A stretch of DNA of 10,320 nt from the NCBI GenBank assembly GCA_000697335.1, contig JNEM01000172.1:1-10320 (forward strand). Reading direction: 5' to 3'. The position numbers were made by a program, and so were the translations under genes. The notes beneath the pieces were generated by a model, which saw only the letters and a list, made by a program, of their open reading frames with translations, searched no databases and was not told the DNA's origin. Below, piece after piece: positions 1 through 7,962 of the stretch. This stretch comes from Conidiobolus incongruus B7586. Taxonomy: Eukaryota; Entomophthoromycota; Entomophthoromycetes; Entomophthorales; Conidiobolaceae. Every line of letters starts with the position of its first letter. The stretch's first letter is position 1.

Positions 1-2290
1 ATATTAATTTAATAATATTTGAAGCAAATATAATATATCAGATATTAATCTATATTAATATATCTTATAGTTTTTATTAATATTAGATTTTAAATACAAC
101 CAAGTTTTTATTTTTTTGATATATTTGAAGTGTTTATAACTATTATAAATAACCAATATTTAAAATAATATAATAATTATTTATAATATTGGATTTTCTG
201 TATAATCAGGGTTTATAATTCAAAATAATAGAAGTAAAATATAAGTCTATCTTATTCTATACTTAATTTAACAATGGTCATTTATCTATCTTGAAAACCA
301 AAACCCCTTTATCCAGTGTTAAATTTTATCAATAAAAGTGTAATCAAGTAATATTAAATAACTTAGTAATTATGGGACAAATATTAGATCATAATAGTGT
401 AAGTGGTTGGCAATATTGCCAACATATAAACTGTTTGAATTATATATTATATATTTTATTAATTTATAATAATTTTATAGAATAAATTCAAAATTAAAGT
501 AATTTATAAAAATAATTGAATTCAAAACATAATATAAAAATTTGAAGCATATGAAGTGTTATTTAAATGTATAATATTTGAAAAATTATGAATACAAATT
601 ATCAAAAATGATGAAAATTAGACATACAATTAAGATTGCTAATAAAATTTCCTTTTTTGAAAAAATTTGATATTAAGTACAAAATAAGTTAATTTTGATA
701 ACATATTTCCACTGTACAACTGATGGTCTGTAAAAAAAAGTAACTTTGTGTATGGATAAGTTTTTTCAATTTGTACAAATTAAATTCAAACAATATAAAA
801 TATTCATAATACTATAAAAATACTGTACAACTAAATCAACTCCTTTAAAATAATCAATTACAACTCCTAGCATTTTCCTACCCTGTTTAATTAAAATAAG
901 TTAATCAGTAATTTTAAAACATCCATTCCAATACTGGATCACCACAAGTAAAATGATTAATTCAAAAGTCATTAAATATTTAACATAAAATATATTACAC
1001 TACTCGAATGATTTAACTTTTAATAAAAAAATAGTTCAATTGGAAATTCCTAAACATCATTACTGCTTTGTATTATTTTGTTAACTATTTGAAATACCAA
1101 ATTTAATTAATATGAATCACAATCTTTATATGTGAAAATTCCAAATATCAGAATAAATAAAAAATGATTGTCAATTGGATAAACCAGTTGAATAATTATT
1201 GGTTATAAAAGTGCTGATTGATCATGTTATTTATATTTGATATAGAATATCCATCTAATTATTAAAAATATACTTAATAACCTATTTTTATACAATTATG
1301 AATTTCAAAACCATAGATAATTATATGAAACAAAATCAAGGTAATTTTTTCTTAAACCTATTAAGAATCCAATTAAATTAACAAGAATTTATCTAAATTA
1401 AATGTTAAACAAAAATATTAAATTATATCATGCAATTAGTAAAAAAGAAAAAATATTAGAATCGACTATATAGTGAGAATTTTTTGAAAAATAGACATTG
1501 AACTTATTGAAAATAACTGATTATTTCATATTCAGTGTTGTATAGGTATTTGCAAGTTAATAACACAAACATTATTTCTCTCTTTTCTCTTTCCTTAATA
1601 TTAAATTTACCAATGCCAATTCGTGAATCTTAGAATTTATCAACTTAGGTAAATTTTCAAGTATTATATTGGCTACTAGTTTGTTAACAAAGCTACATTT
1701 GAATATTTATGAATATCTCACTGCTCTTTGTTGTTATATAAAAATCATATATCGTTGATATAAACATAACATCAGGCTATATACTACTTCAAATTTTAGT
1801 TAATCAAAGTAGTTTTTACTATGACTAATATTGAAATATTGTTTAGAATGTTCAGATTGTGTAATAAAGTTCGGACTAGATAATTGTACTATAATAGTTG
1901 ATAATTAATGATTTCACTGAATAATAAAAATGTAACTCACCAAGAAAATGATTAAATAAATCAAAAAATAACTGAAAATTAATTCAAACTTCAAATATAT
2001 TCAGATTAGAGTTTATTGGAATCTAATAATTTTCTAATATTATTTCTATGCAACTTGGCAGCTAATTTTCAATTTAATTTTAACAAGAATCTTTATCTTA
2101 AATTTTATCTATCACAACATAATATCAATACTATCAATTTCCTACTGATAATCTGCAATACAAATTTAAATAATGTCGCCGGTTTTAAGCATAATTCAAT
2201 TCTAAAATTAGAATTTAAATTATAATATGAGAAAAATAATAAAATTAAATAGTCAAGGATAATTAAATTAATAAAAAATCGATTTTTAAA
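1..2290. other. AT-rich intergenic DNA without a supportable gene
   Basis: This stretch is overwhelmingly A and T, with stops in all frames every few dozen bases. Only short open frames exist, and none resembles a known protein or has an ATG with credible splice sites around it. A C/T-rich run near 1575-1597 and several TATA-like strings could belong to a promoter, but no coding region follows. No tRNA, terminal inverted repeats or transposase fragment was seen. The one feature that stands out is the GC-richer palindrome at 406-423, listed separately. A multi-exon gene with very short exons cannot be fully excluded by eye. Confidence 0.6.
406..423. repeat. Perfect 18-bp palindrome in AT-rich DNA
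   Basis: The sequence GTTGGCAATATTGCCAAC equals its own reverse complement over all 18 bases. The outer arms GTTGGC/GCCAAC are clearly richer in G and C than the flanking DNA. The pairing breaks at the next position on each side (405/424). It could be a binding site for a dimeric protein, or a short hairpin if transcribed. No gene lies close to it, so its role is unknown. Confidence 0.8.

Positions 2291-2320
<30 letters not shown>
2291..2320. repeat. (ATT)10 microsatellite
   Basis: Ten uninterrupted ATT units make up 30 bases inside AT-rich noncoding DNA. Two further tracts of the same AAT class occur at 5215-5246 and 8213-8236. Confidence 0.97.
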
Positions 2321-2322
<2 letters not shown>

Positions 2323-2770
2323 GATAATAGAAATTTTAATAATTTTATTAAATATTTTCTTCTTTTTTTAAAAAAAATAATGAGTAATATTTTGAATAAT
2401 ATTTAAAATTAATAAATTTAATAATTAATATTAATTTATTCAATATTTATTTATAATAATAACAATATTCACTTAAATAAAATATATATATTCAGGATAT
2501 TAGTAAAATAAAAGACTTTTTGAATAGCCATATAAACTATATTAAGTTGTAATATAATCTGAATGAACTGGAATTATATTCAAAATAAATAGTTTGAATG
2601 CAATATTTTTGGTGGTTGCACTGAAAAAAATTCTAACTTGATTAAACTGTGGAGTTCACTTAACGCCTGAAAATAGACAATTAATTGTAAATTCATAGTT
2701 TTTTTTATCACTCTGGTAAACCTTCTAAAATCGCGGAATATTAAGAAGATACTTTATATCTTTTGGCTAT
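2321..2770. other. AT-rich intergenic DNA grading into a GC-richer upstream region
   Basis: The first 250 bases are nearly pure A and T with no gene. From about 2600 the G content rises as the sequence approaches the promoter of the membrane-protein gene at 3475. No open reading frame of useful length occurs on either strand. Confidence 0.5.
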
Positions 2771-2785
2771 GATGAGTCGATTGAT

Positions 2786-3146
2786 ATTGGAGGATGTTTT
2801 GGTTTTCAGATGGTTTTAATATGGTATTTTCATGACATGGTTAATGATTTATCTTAACCATTTGCTATTTATGGTGAATGGGTCTGAATTTGCAGCAAAT
2901 TCTTTGGTTTTCCTGATTGAGATATGAATGATCAGCCAATCGGATGTGAGCATGGATTAAAGCAGGTGATTGACTGATGATTGGCTCTTGGATTTCAGAC
3001 TGTGGAGGATGATTGGATGGGGGAGCGGGTGAAGGGTTACCAAATGGTGAAAGAAAGTTTAAGTGGGGAATTTGGCGGCTAAGAGATTAATTGCTGAATC
3101 ACCAAGTATTAGATTTTGAGCAAATCAAATACTGTATGATGATTGG
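2786..3146 (+). promoter_or_regulatory. CCAAT-box cluster upstream of the membrane-protein gene
   Basis: Five CCAAT pentamers lie in about 360 bases: four on the minus strand (2786-2790, 2980-2984, 3012-3016, 3142-3146) and one on the plus strand (2936-2940). Three of the minus-strand copies sit in the identical nonamer GATGATTGG (2976-2984, 3008-3016, 3138-3146). CCAAT is the target of the heterotrimeric HAP/NF-Y factor in fungi. The block ends about 20 bases before a TATA box, which fits the upstream part of the promoter for the gene at 3475. The motif identity is seen directly; factor binding is inferred. Confidence 0.5.
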
Positions 3147-3166
3147 AAGGATTAGGGGTAGCCCTT

Positions 3167-3172
3167 TATAAA
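3167..3172 (+). promoter_or_regulatory. Probable TATA box (TATAAA)
   Basis: A consensus TATAAA lies at the point where the plus strand switches from G-rich to C/T-rich, as expected at a transcription start. No ATG occurs between it and the start codon at 3475, so a transcript begun here would use that ATG first. A second candidate, TATATAAA at 3380-3387, is closer to the gene and would give a much shorter leader. Confidence 0.55.
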
Positions 3173-3177
3173 CACGC

Positions 3178-3474
3178 TGAGCCTCCACTCAATTCAAGTT
3201 TCTTAGCATTCCATCCGTTTAATTTTATCTCCTTTCGTTATCTTTTCCCTCTCACTCGTACTTCCTTCTAATTTAATTAATTATCCACCACCTGCTCAAT
3301 CAAACTATTCACCCAATACCAACAATTCTGGCATATCTTTGTGTTGAGTGGAACAGGTTATTTTGAGTACATCTTTTTCTATATAAAAACACTACTTTTA
3401 AATATTTTTGTAATTTGATTAATTAATTAATTACTGATTATTCTGATTGCTTTATTAGATCAATCGGATTCAAA
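3178..3474 (+). promoter_or_regulatory. Pyrimidine-rich 5' leader, with a possible 49-nt intron at 3410-3458
   Basis: This stretch is rich in C and T, poor in G, and contains no ATG, which fits a 5' untranslated leader. Near its end, a GTAATT donor at 3410 matches the donor hexamer used twice in the TBCE gene of this window. CTGAT branch-like strings and a TTATTAG acceptor ending at 3458 follow. The implied intron of 49 nt is in the size class of the TBCE introns (42-58 nt) and ends 16 bases before the start codon. The leader is inferred; the splice signals are visible but untested. Confidence 0.45.
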
Positions 3475-4230
3475 ATGTATATTAGTTCAATATCTTTCGT
3501 ATTCACATATATTTTTTATTTATCAACGCTGCTGGCTCAAAGTACCGATAACTCCAATCCTTTAGGACTCAAAGTTGAATATGTCATAGCTTGGTTAAAC
3601 AGGAATTCTAATAGCTTTGGAGCAAATTTAACATTATCTTTTGACAAACCAATTACTCAAGATTTTTTTATTGAATTACAATGGCTGAATAATCGTGTTG
3701 AAGCGAGTCCTTTTTTCGGACCTTTTAGAGCATACAATCTTGCTGGAAAGGGTTATGCTTTAAAGTATACAGGTGAACATAATAAAAACGCTACGGAAAA
3801 TAACGCTAGTTCAAAAACTGTAGTTAGTAATTTTAATGCTAAATTGATACTACTACCCTCAGAAGATCAGGAAGATATCAACCAATTTATTTACCCAACA
3901 AATGTGTCTCTTCTTGTAGGCGAGTACCTCAAAAAGAGCCAAACTTACAATCTCACCAACTCCGACTTAAAGATAGACATGCGTAAACCTGATATGGACT
4001 CACCGTTTGGACCACTCTTCACACAAATGGCTTATCTTGGGCCCAAATTATTCCTTGATAATGAAGGTCTAGATCCTGAAAAATCCGCCACTGGTAACTA
4101 CCTTGTGGGTGTTCCCATCGGATTGATCATATATAGTATCATTTTTAGTATTGGCTCCATCAGCTATCTTTTAGGGCATATCAACCGAAGCCGACTAAGG
4201 AATCGTAAAATGTTTAGAAGGAGTAAATAA
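3475..4230 (+). CDS. Predicted single-pass membrane protein with secretory signal, unknown family
   Basis: This intronless frame encodes 251 residues that I do not recognise. Residues 1-21 form a hydrophobic signal peptide with a likely cleavage after Ala21 (LLA|QS). Residues about 22-207 look like a luminal or extracellular domain with alternating beta-like segments (roughly 33-40, 49-55, 64-71, 123-128) and five N-glycosylation sequons at Asn51, 105, 110, 143 and 159. It has no cysteine at all. A membrane helix spans about 209-233. It is followed by an 18-residue basic tail with eight Arg/Lys, so the positive-inside rule predicts type I topology. The first ATG after the TATA box is used and the signal peptide begins there, supporting this start. 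The ectodomain faintly recalls a carbohydrate-binding beta sandwich, but this is a weak impression only. A plausible location is the secretory pathway or cell surface. Function is unknown. Confidence 0.85.
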   Translation: MYISSISFVFTYIFYLSTLLAQSTDNSNPLGLKVEYVIAWLNRNSNSFGANLTLSFDKPITQDFFIELQWLNNRVEASPFFGPFRAYNLAGKGYALKYTGEHNKNATENNASSKTVVSNFNAKLILLPSEDQEDINQFIYPTNVSLLVGEYLKKSQTYNLTNSDLKIDMRKPDMDSPFGPLFTQMAYLGPKLFLDNEGLDPEKSATGNYLVGVPIGLIIYSIIFSIGSISYLLGHINRSRLRNRKMFRRSK

Positions 4231-4284
4231 CCCTCAATTCTAGCCATCAACTCAATTCCGCCAATTCAGGCATTAACTTATGAG

Positions 4285-4304
4285 ATTTTAATTGCAATTA
4301 AAAT
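4285..4304. repeat. Perfect 20-bp palindrome in the 3' region of the membrane-protein gene
   Basis: ATTTTAATTGCAATTAAAAT is self-complementary over 20 bases and lies 55 bases after the stop codon at 4230. It could fold in the transcript or mark a 3' processing region. In such AT-rich DNA a perfect palindrome of this length is notable but may still be fortuitous. Confidence 0.75.
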
Positions 4305-4327
4305 TAACTCGATAATTTTAATATACA

Positions 4328-4333
4328 AATAAA
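4328..4333 (+). promoter_or_regulatory. Candidate polyadenylation signal AATAAA
   Basis: A consensus AATAAA lies about 98 bases after the stop codon of the membrane-protein gene. The flanking sequence on the sense strand is rich in C and A and very poor in G. No other signal of equal quality lies closer. Such hexamers are common by chance in AT-rich DNA. Confidence 0.4.
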
Positions 4334-4817
4334 ACACTATCAATCAACAACACATCTTCACACCATTTATCGCTCCTCACTACCATTAACAACCCTTCAC
4401 CACGTTATTTTCAAAATAATTTAATTTATTACAACCATTCGCAAATTAAACTCAGTCCGAAATTTTCCTTATTTTATTAATACTAAAAAATAGATAAAAA
4501 CTTGAAAACATCAGGATGCGAGTACGATGATGCATGGATTCAATCCACTTCAAGGTACCTGTGAGATATCTCCAATGTATCCTCCAATTTAACAGTAAAT
4601 TTAATAATTTACCATTATCTAAAAGTTACCCCTCAATGATTTCAAGCAATCCAATTATGAGCACATATTTGGCATCTATATAGTTGATCGAAATTACCTA
4701 TTCGAGTTATTGTTCATTTAGTCTTATTTTAAAATATTATTGAATTTTTAATTTGAAGAAAGTAAAAATTAGCTAAATTTTTATTTTAAAAGAAAAAAGA
4801 ATGAATAGAGAATGATT
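4334..4817. other. Intergenic region between the membrane-protein gene and the tRNA gene
   Basis: The first 90 bases are C-rich and G-poor on the plus strand and probably belong to the 3' untranslated or termination region of the preceding gene. The remainder is mixed, then AT-rich. No open frame, RNA gene or repeat of note was found. Confidence 0.5.
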
Positions 4818-4821
4818 AAAA
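4818..4821 (-). terminator. RNA polymerase III stop signal (TTTT) for tRNA-Gln
   Basis: Reading the minus strand, a run of four T residues starts 11 bases after the tRNA 3' end. A run of six T (4793-4798) further on could act as a back-up. T runs of this kind end RNA polymerase III transcripts. Confidence 0.65.
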
Positions 4822-4831
4822 GAATTCACCA

Positions 4832-4903
4832 AGCTCTGCCTGAGAATCGAACTCAGATCGCAGGATTCAAAGTCCTGAGTGCTAACCATTACACCAGCGG
4901 AGC
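4832..4903 (-). tRNA. tRNA-Gln, anticodon TTG
   Basis: Reading the minus strand, a 72-base cloverleaf is visible. It has an acceptor stem GCTCCGC/GCAGAGC, a D arm with loop TAATGGTTAG and an anticodon stem CAGGA/TCCTG. The anticodon loop CTTTGAA presents TTG, which reads CAA glutamine codons. A four-base variable region and a perfect five-pair T stem CTGAG/CTCAG around TTCGATT follow. The unpaired 3' discriminator base is T, as in other eukaryotic tRNA-Gln. The internal promoter B box (GTTCGATTC) and the A box region are intact, and there is no intron. Six of seven acceptor pairs are Watson-Crick; the fifth faces C against A. CCA is not encoded, as expected for a nuclear gene. Confidence 0.96.
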
Positions 4904-4929
4904 TTGCAGAATAACTAAGTTGTTGTAAT

Positions 4930-4952
4930 AAATGTGTAAATTACACATTTAA
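4930..4952. repeat. Inverted repeat just upstream of tRNA-Gln
   Basis: Two perfect 11-base arms, TAAATGTGTAA and TTACACATTTA, flank a single A. The element lies 27-49 bases before the 5' end of the tRNA gene on its strand, roughly where TFIIIB contacts DNA upstream of Pol III genes. A link to tRNA transcription is inference. Confidence 0.75.
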
Positions 4953-5213
4953 ATATATAAATCTGAAACCTTTATTGCTTTATAATTTACATTAATCTTT
5001 TATCTTATACTTTTTTATTTTTACAAGTCTCCATTTCACTTTTGAATATATTACTTTTTTTTATTATTTAATCTATTTTTATTAATTTAATTTCAACATT
5101 AAAGTAATTATTCATTATTATATATATATATACTCTAAATTTTATTCTATAAATTTTATGATTGAATAAATTATATTTTTTTTATGAAATTTTCAATTTG
5201 AAATAAAATTATC

Positions 5214-5246
<33 letters not shown>

Positions 5247-5864
5247 TGTTATAAAAGAATTTATAAAGTTTTTTTTGTTTATATTAAATTAAACAAAAAT
5301 CACAATAAAAATATTTTAAATTAAATTAAATAATAAAATGTGTAAGTAATAAAATTATTATGAATATAATTTGGTTTGAATTTTGATATTTTATTAGCAT
5401 TTAATTTTATTCTTATTTTAAATTATAAAATAAAGATCAATAACGATACAATTAAACTAAATATTTTTTTATACAAAGTCAATTATAATCAATTATAAAA
5501 TAAATATTTTAAAAAGAATCTATGTATGATAAATGTATTAATACAATAATGATAGAATTTCAATATAATAGGATCATTAGTTAATTTAAGCTCTCATATT
5601 CATATTATTAATCAAATTATTTCTTTTTCTTTGACATTTTTATTTTATTATTTGTTTTTCATTGAAATTTTTTCATTTTGTGAAAATAATTTCAATATTG
5701 TATTGTTTATATTATCTTATTTAACCTTCAACCTCTTTTATTTTCCATAGTTTAACAATGTATATATCAATAAAGTATACTCTAATTTAACGTATAAAAC
5801 TGTTAAATTTTACAAATTGAATCACGTAATTGTTGATAAATTTAATTGATTAAAACTCTATATT
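4953..5864. other. AT-rich intergenic DNA
   Basis: This stretch is almost all A and T with many stops in every frame. It holds a short TA dinucleotide run near 5119-5132 and the microsatellite at 5215-5246. No gene, RNA or transposon trace was recognised on either strand. Confidence 0.6.
5215..5246. repeat. (TTA)10 microsatellite
   Basis: Ten uninterrupted TTA units plus TT make up 32 bases in AT-rich noncoding DNA. It is the same motif class as the tracts at 2291-2320 and 8213-8236. Confidence 0.97.
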
Positions 5865-5870
5865 TTTATT
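5865..5870 (-). promoter_or_regulatory. Candidate polyadenylation signal of the TBCE gene (AATAAA)
   Basis: On the minus strand, AATAAA occurs about 65 bases after the TBCE stop codon, a normal distance for a 3' untranslated region. Such hexamers are frequent by chance in DNA this rich in A and T. Confidence 0.35.
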
Positions 5871-5934
5871 AAATAGTTTGTATTAATGTTAAAAAACAAT
5901 ATTAAATTAAAGTCCAATAAACAAACACTACTAT

Positions 5935-7962
5935 TTATTGACCCTTAATTACAAAGCCAATATCATCATTCTCTTCAACCGAGTAAAAACTGAATAAATT
6001 TCGATTCTTCAAATCAAATGTCACCTGAGGATCTTTTAGTGAAAAAATCACTAGATTGTTAGCATTGGTTCTTAGTTTGAATAGTTTGATAATGAGGGTT
6101 TGCAGTTGGAGAATGGTGATATTACCTAAATATTGGGATTAAAAGGATTGATAATAGGTAATAGATATGGGATTTACTTAATACTGGTTTGGTTATGGAT
6201 TGGATTGGGATGAGATCTTTGAAATCTTTCACGTGGTGAAAATTCAAAGCTAAAAAATGATGAATTATTATATGAATATATAATATATCTTAAGCAATGA
6301 ATTACATTTCAATCTATTTTTAAGTTTAGTCTCATCAGTTTGTACTTTAGGAACTTGAATTTCACCATGCCCTAAAAGAACAATTTAAATCACCAATATA
6401 AAACAATCATGAATAGAGTTACTTTGTATTAAAACATTGTAATTAGGATGTAATCGATTGAAATCTTCAGTGTTTAACTTGATAATATCATGTGTAATAA
6501 TTTTAGATAAATAATAACGTTCCCAATCTTTTCTTTCTTCAGCTGTAATATCACTACCGTTTAATCGCGTCAACTTTAATAATTTTCCAAGTGTATTCGC
6601 TCGTCCCTTGGCGAAATCATCTATGTTAACTCAATATAAGATCAATATTAAAATATGAATAGAGTTTACCATTAATTAAAACATTGGGAAATAATTTTAA
6701 ATTTGATAAATTAGGGAAACAGATATTAAGTTGAGCAATTGATAACCAATCATTCAAAGGATTTTCATCAATGTGTAATTCTTCTAATGTATCATGAATT
6801 AATTGGGGATTTTTGGGATCTGTGAAGTATTTCATTTGGTTGTGAGATAATGCCAACTTCATTAATCTATTCATAACATCAATAAAAATTCAATTAACAT
6901 TAATTAAATAAATTACTTGGGAAATCGTTTCAATTCCACCAAACTATTAACCTTACTAAATAAATTAAACTGAAGATTTAATACTTTTAAATTTGGAAAC
7001 CAGTGGATTTGATCACGATTCACAGGTTTAAATTCAATCTCTTCCAATTCATTATCCTTTAAAGTTAATTCCTCTAAATTTGTCAAACTGGGCTCTAAAT
7101 ATCCTAACTGCAATATAAATTAATTTTCAATATATATTTGACTATTAAAATAAGTAAAATAATACCTGGTCCCAATTAATTCTCGTTTTATTTAAATATA
7201 AAGCCTTTATATTTTGGAAATTAATCTCTTGAAGATCTATAGGTTGAGTAAGTGGTTGGAATATGTTATCACTATGCAAATAATTAATTAATGAATATAA
7301 GTTTATTATATATAATATTACCTAAGATTCAATATTGATAAATTATCCAATTCATTAACGATGCTACTAACAGTTTTCCAACTATCCAAAAGGTTGCTTG
7401 TTAAATTCAAATCTTCTAAACCTAAATAATCTATAAATAAACCTAATTTAATAATTTATAATTTATTCTTACTTGGCAAATTCTTTCTCAACAGATCTTT
7501 ATTCCAATTAAACCCAATACAATAGCCCACCAAACTAATAATCTTTAAATTTTGAATTTGTTTCTGCCTGTTAAAACTGTCTTCAAATCCTACAGTTTCT
7601 ACCTTCTTAGAACTGTAATTCAATTCGTACTCCTTGTTTATCATGCTATCGTCAGCTGTAGCATATTTGAGTAATATGGAATCGTAGAAATCCGTTCCCA
7701 AGCAATATTGCTTCGGTGTTTGTGGTATTGTCAACGAGCTCTGGAGTGTATCGATTTTAATAAAACTACCGGAATTGGGCTTTGATACTTTAAAGTATTG
7801 TCGACCTTGAAATTCACCGGAATGTTTACCTCTGCTGACATCATCCCACTCTATGCCTATTACTTCACCAGCGATTTTGTCAACTTGACCCTTGTATTTT
7901 ATGGTACCGCGATGTTCTCCAATTTGTATCCTTTGGTTGATTTGGAATTTGGAATTTGCCAT
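5935..7962 (-). CDS. TBCE: Tubulin-folding cofactor E (CAP-Gly, LRR, UBL), nine exons
   Basis: TBCE works with cofactors C and D and the GTPase Arl2 in the cytosol to assemble and recycle the alpha/beta-tubulin dimer, and binds alpha-tubulin. Exons on the minus strand are 7962-7473, 7430-7322, 7271-7166, 7107-6917, 6866-6670, 6620-6423, 6371-6306, 6249-6178 and 6125-5935. All eight introns (42-58 nt) begin GT and end AG, and the frame stays open for 539 residues, close to the 527 of the human protein. A CAP-Gly domain spans about 5-70 with GKHSG at 45-49. Leucine-rich repeats run about 135-370, with an ER-rich cap after them (GSDITAEERKDW). A ubiquitin-like domain fills about 450-539 and contains FYSVEENDD, matching FYSVENGD of human TBCE. 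The frame is open upstream to 8019, but Met at 7962 directly precedes the CAP-Gly domain and has A at -3. Intron 1 has alternative acceptors; the one chosen keeps frame and alignment. Confidence 0.93.

Noticed and set aside
711-832. Eleven-base direct repeat ACTGTACAACT at 711-721 and 822-832
   Set aside because: It has only two copies, with no similarity in the flanks and no gene nearby. Chance is a sufficient explanation.
1600-1640. ATG near 1613 followed by a GTAAAT donor-like site, suggesting a first exon
   Set aside because: The frame closes after six codons, before the donor, and no coding sequence follows in any frame.
2016-2225. Open frame of 69 codons on the plus strand
   Set aside because: It begins at TTG rather than ATG, and its residues are almost all Asn, Leu, Ile, Phe and Lys, as random AT-rich DNA would give. 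It has no domain, promoter or splice context.
2849-2953. ATG-initiated frame of 34 codons on the minus strand within the GC-richer upstream region
   Set aside because: It is short, unlike any protein I know, and overlaps the CCAAT-rich promoter. The GC content there is better explained by regulatory sequence.
4780-4960. Possible retrotransposon insertion next to the tRNA gene
   Set aside because: tRNA flanks are common insertion sites in fungi, so I looked for terminal repeats and polymerase-like frames. None was seen on either side.
6385-7113. Three apparently separate small genes on the minus strand
   Set aside because: Each is an exon of TBCE extended into flanking introns. Joining them at GT/AG borders keeps frame and gives a continuous match to the family.
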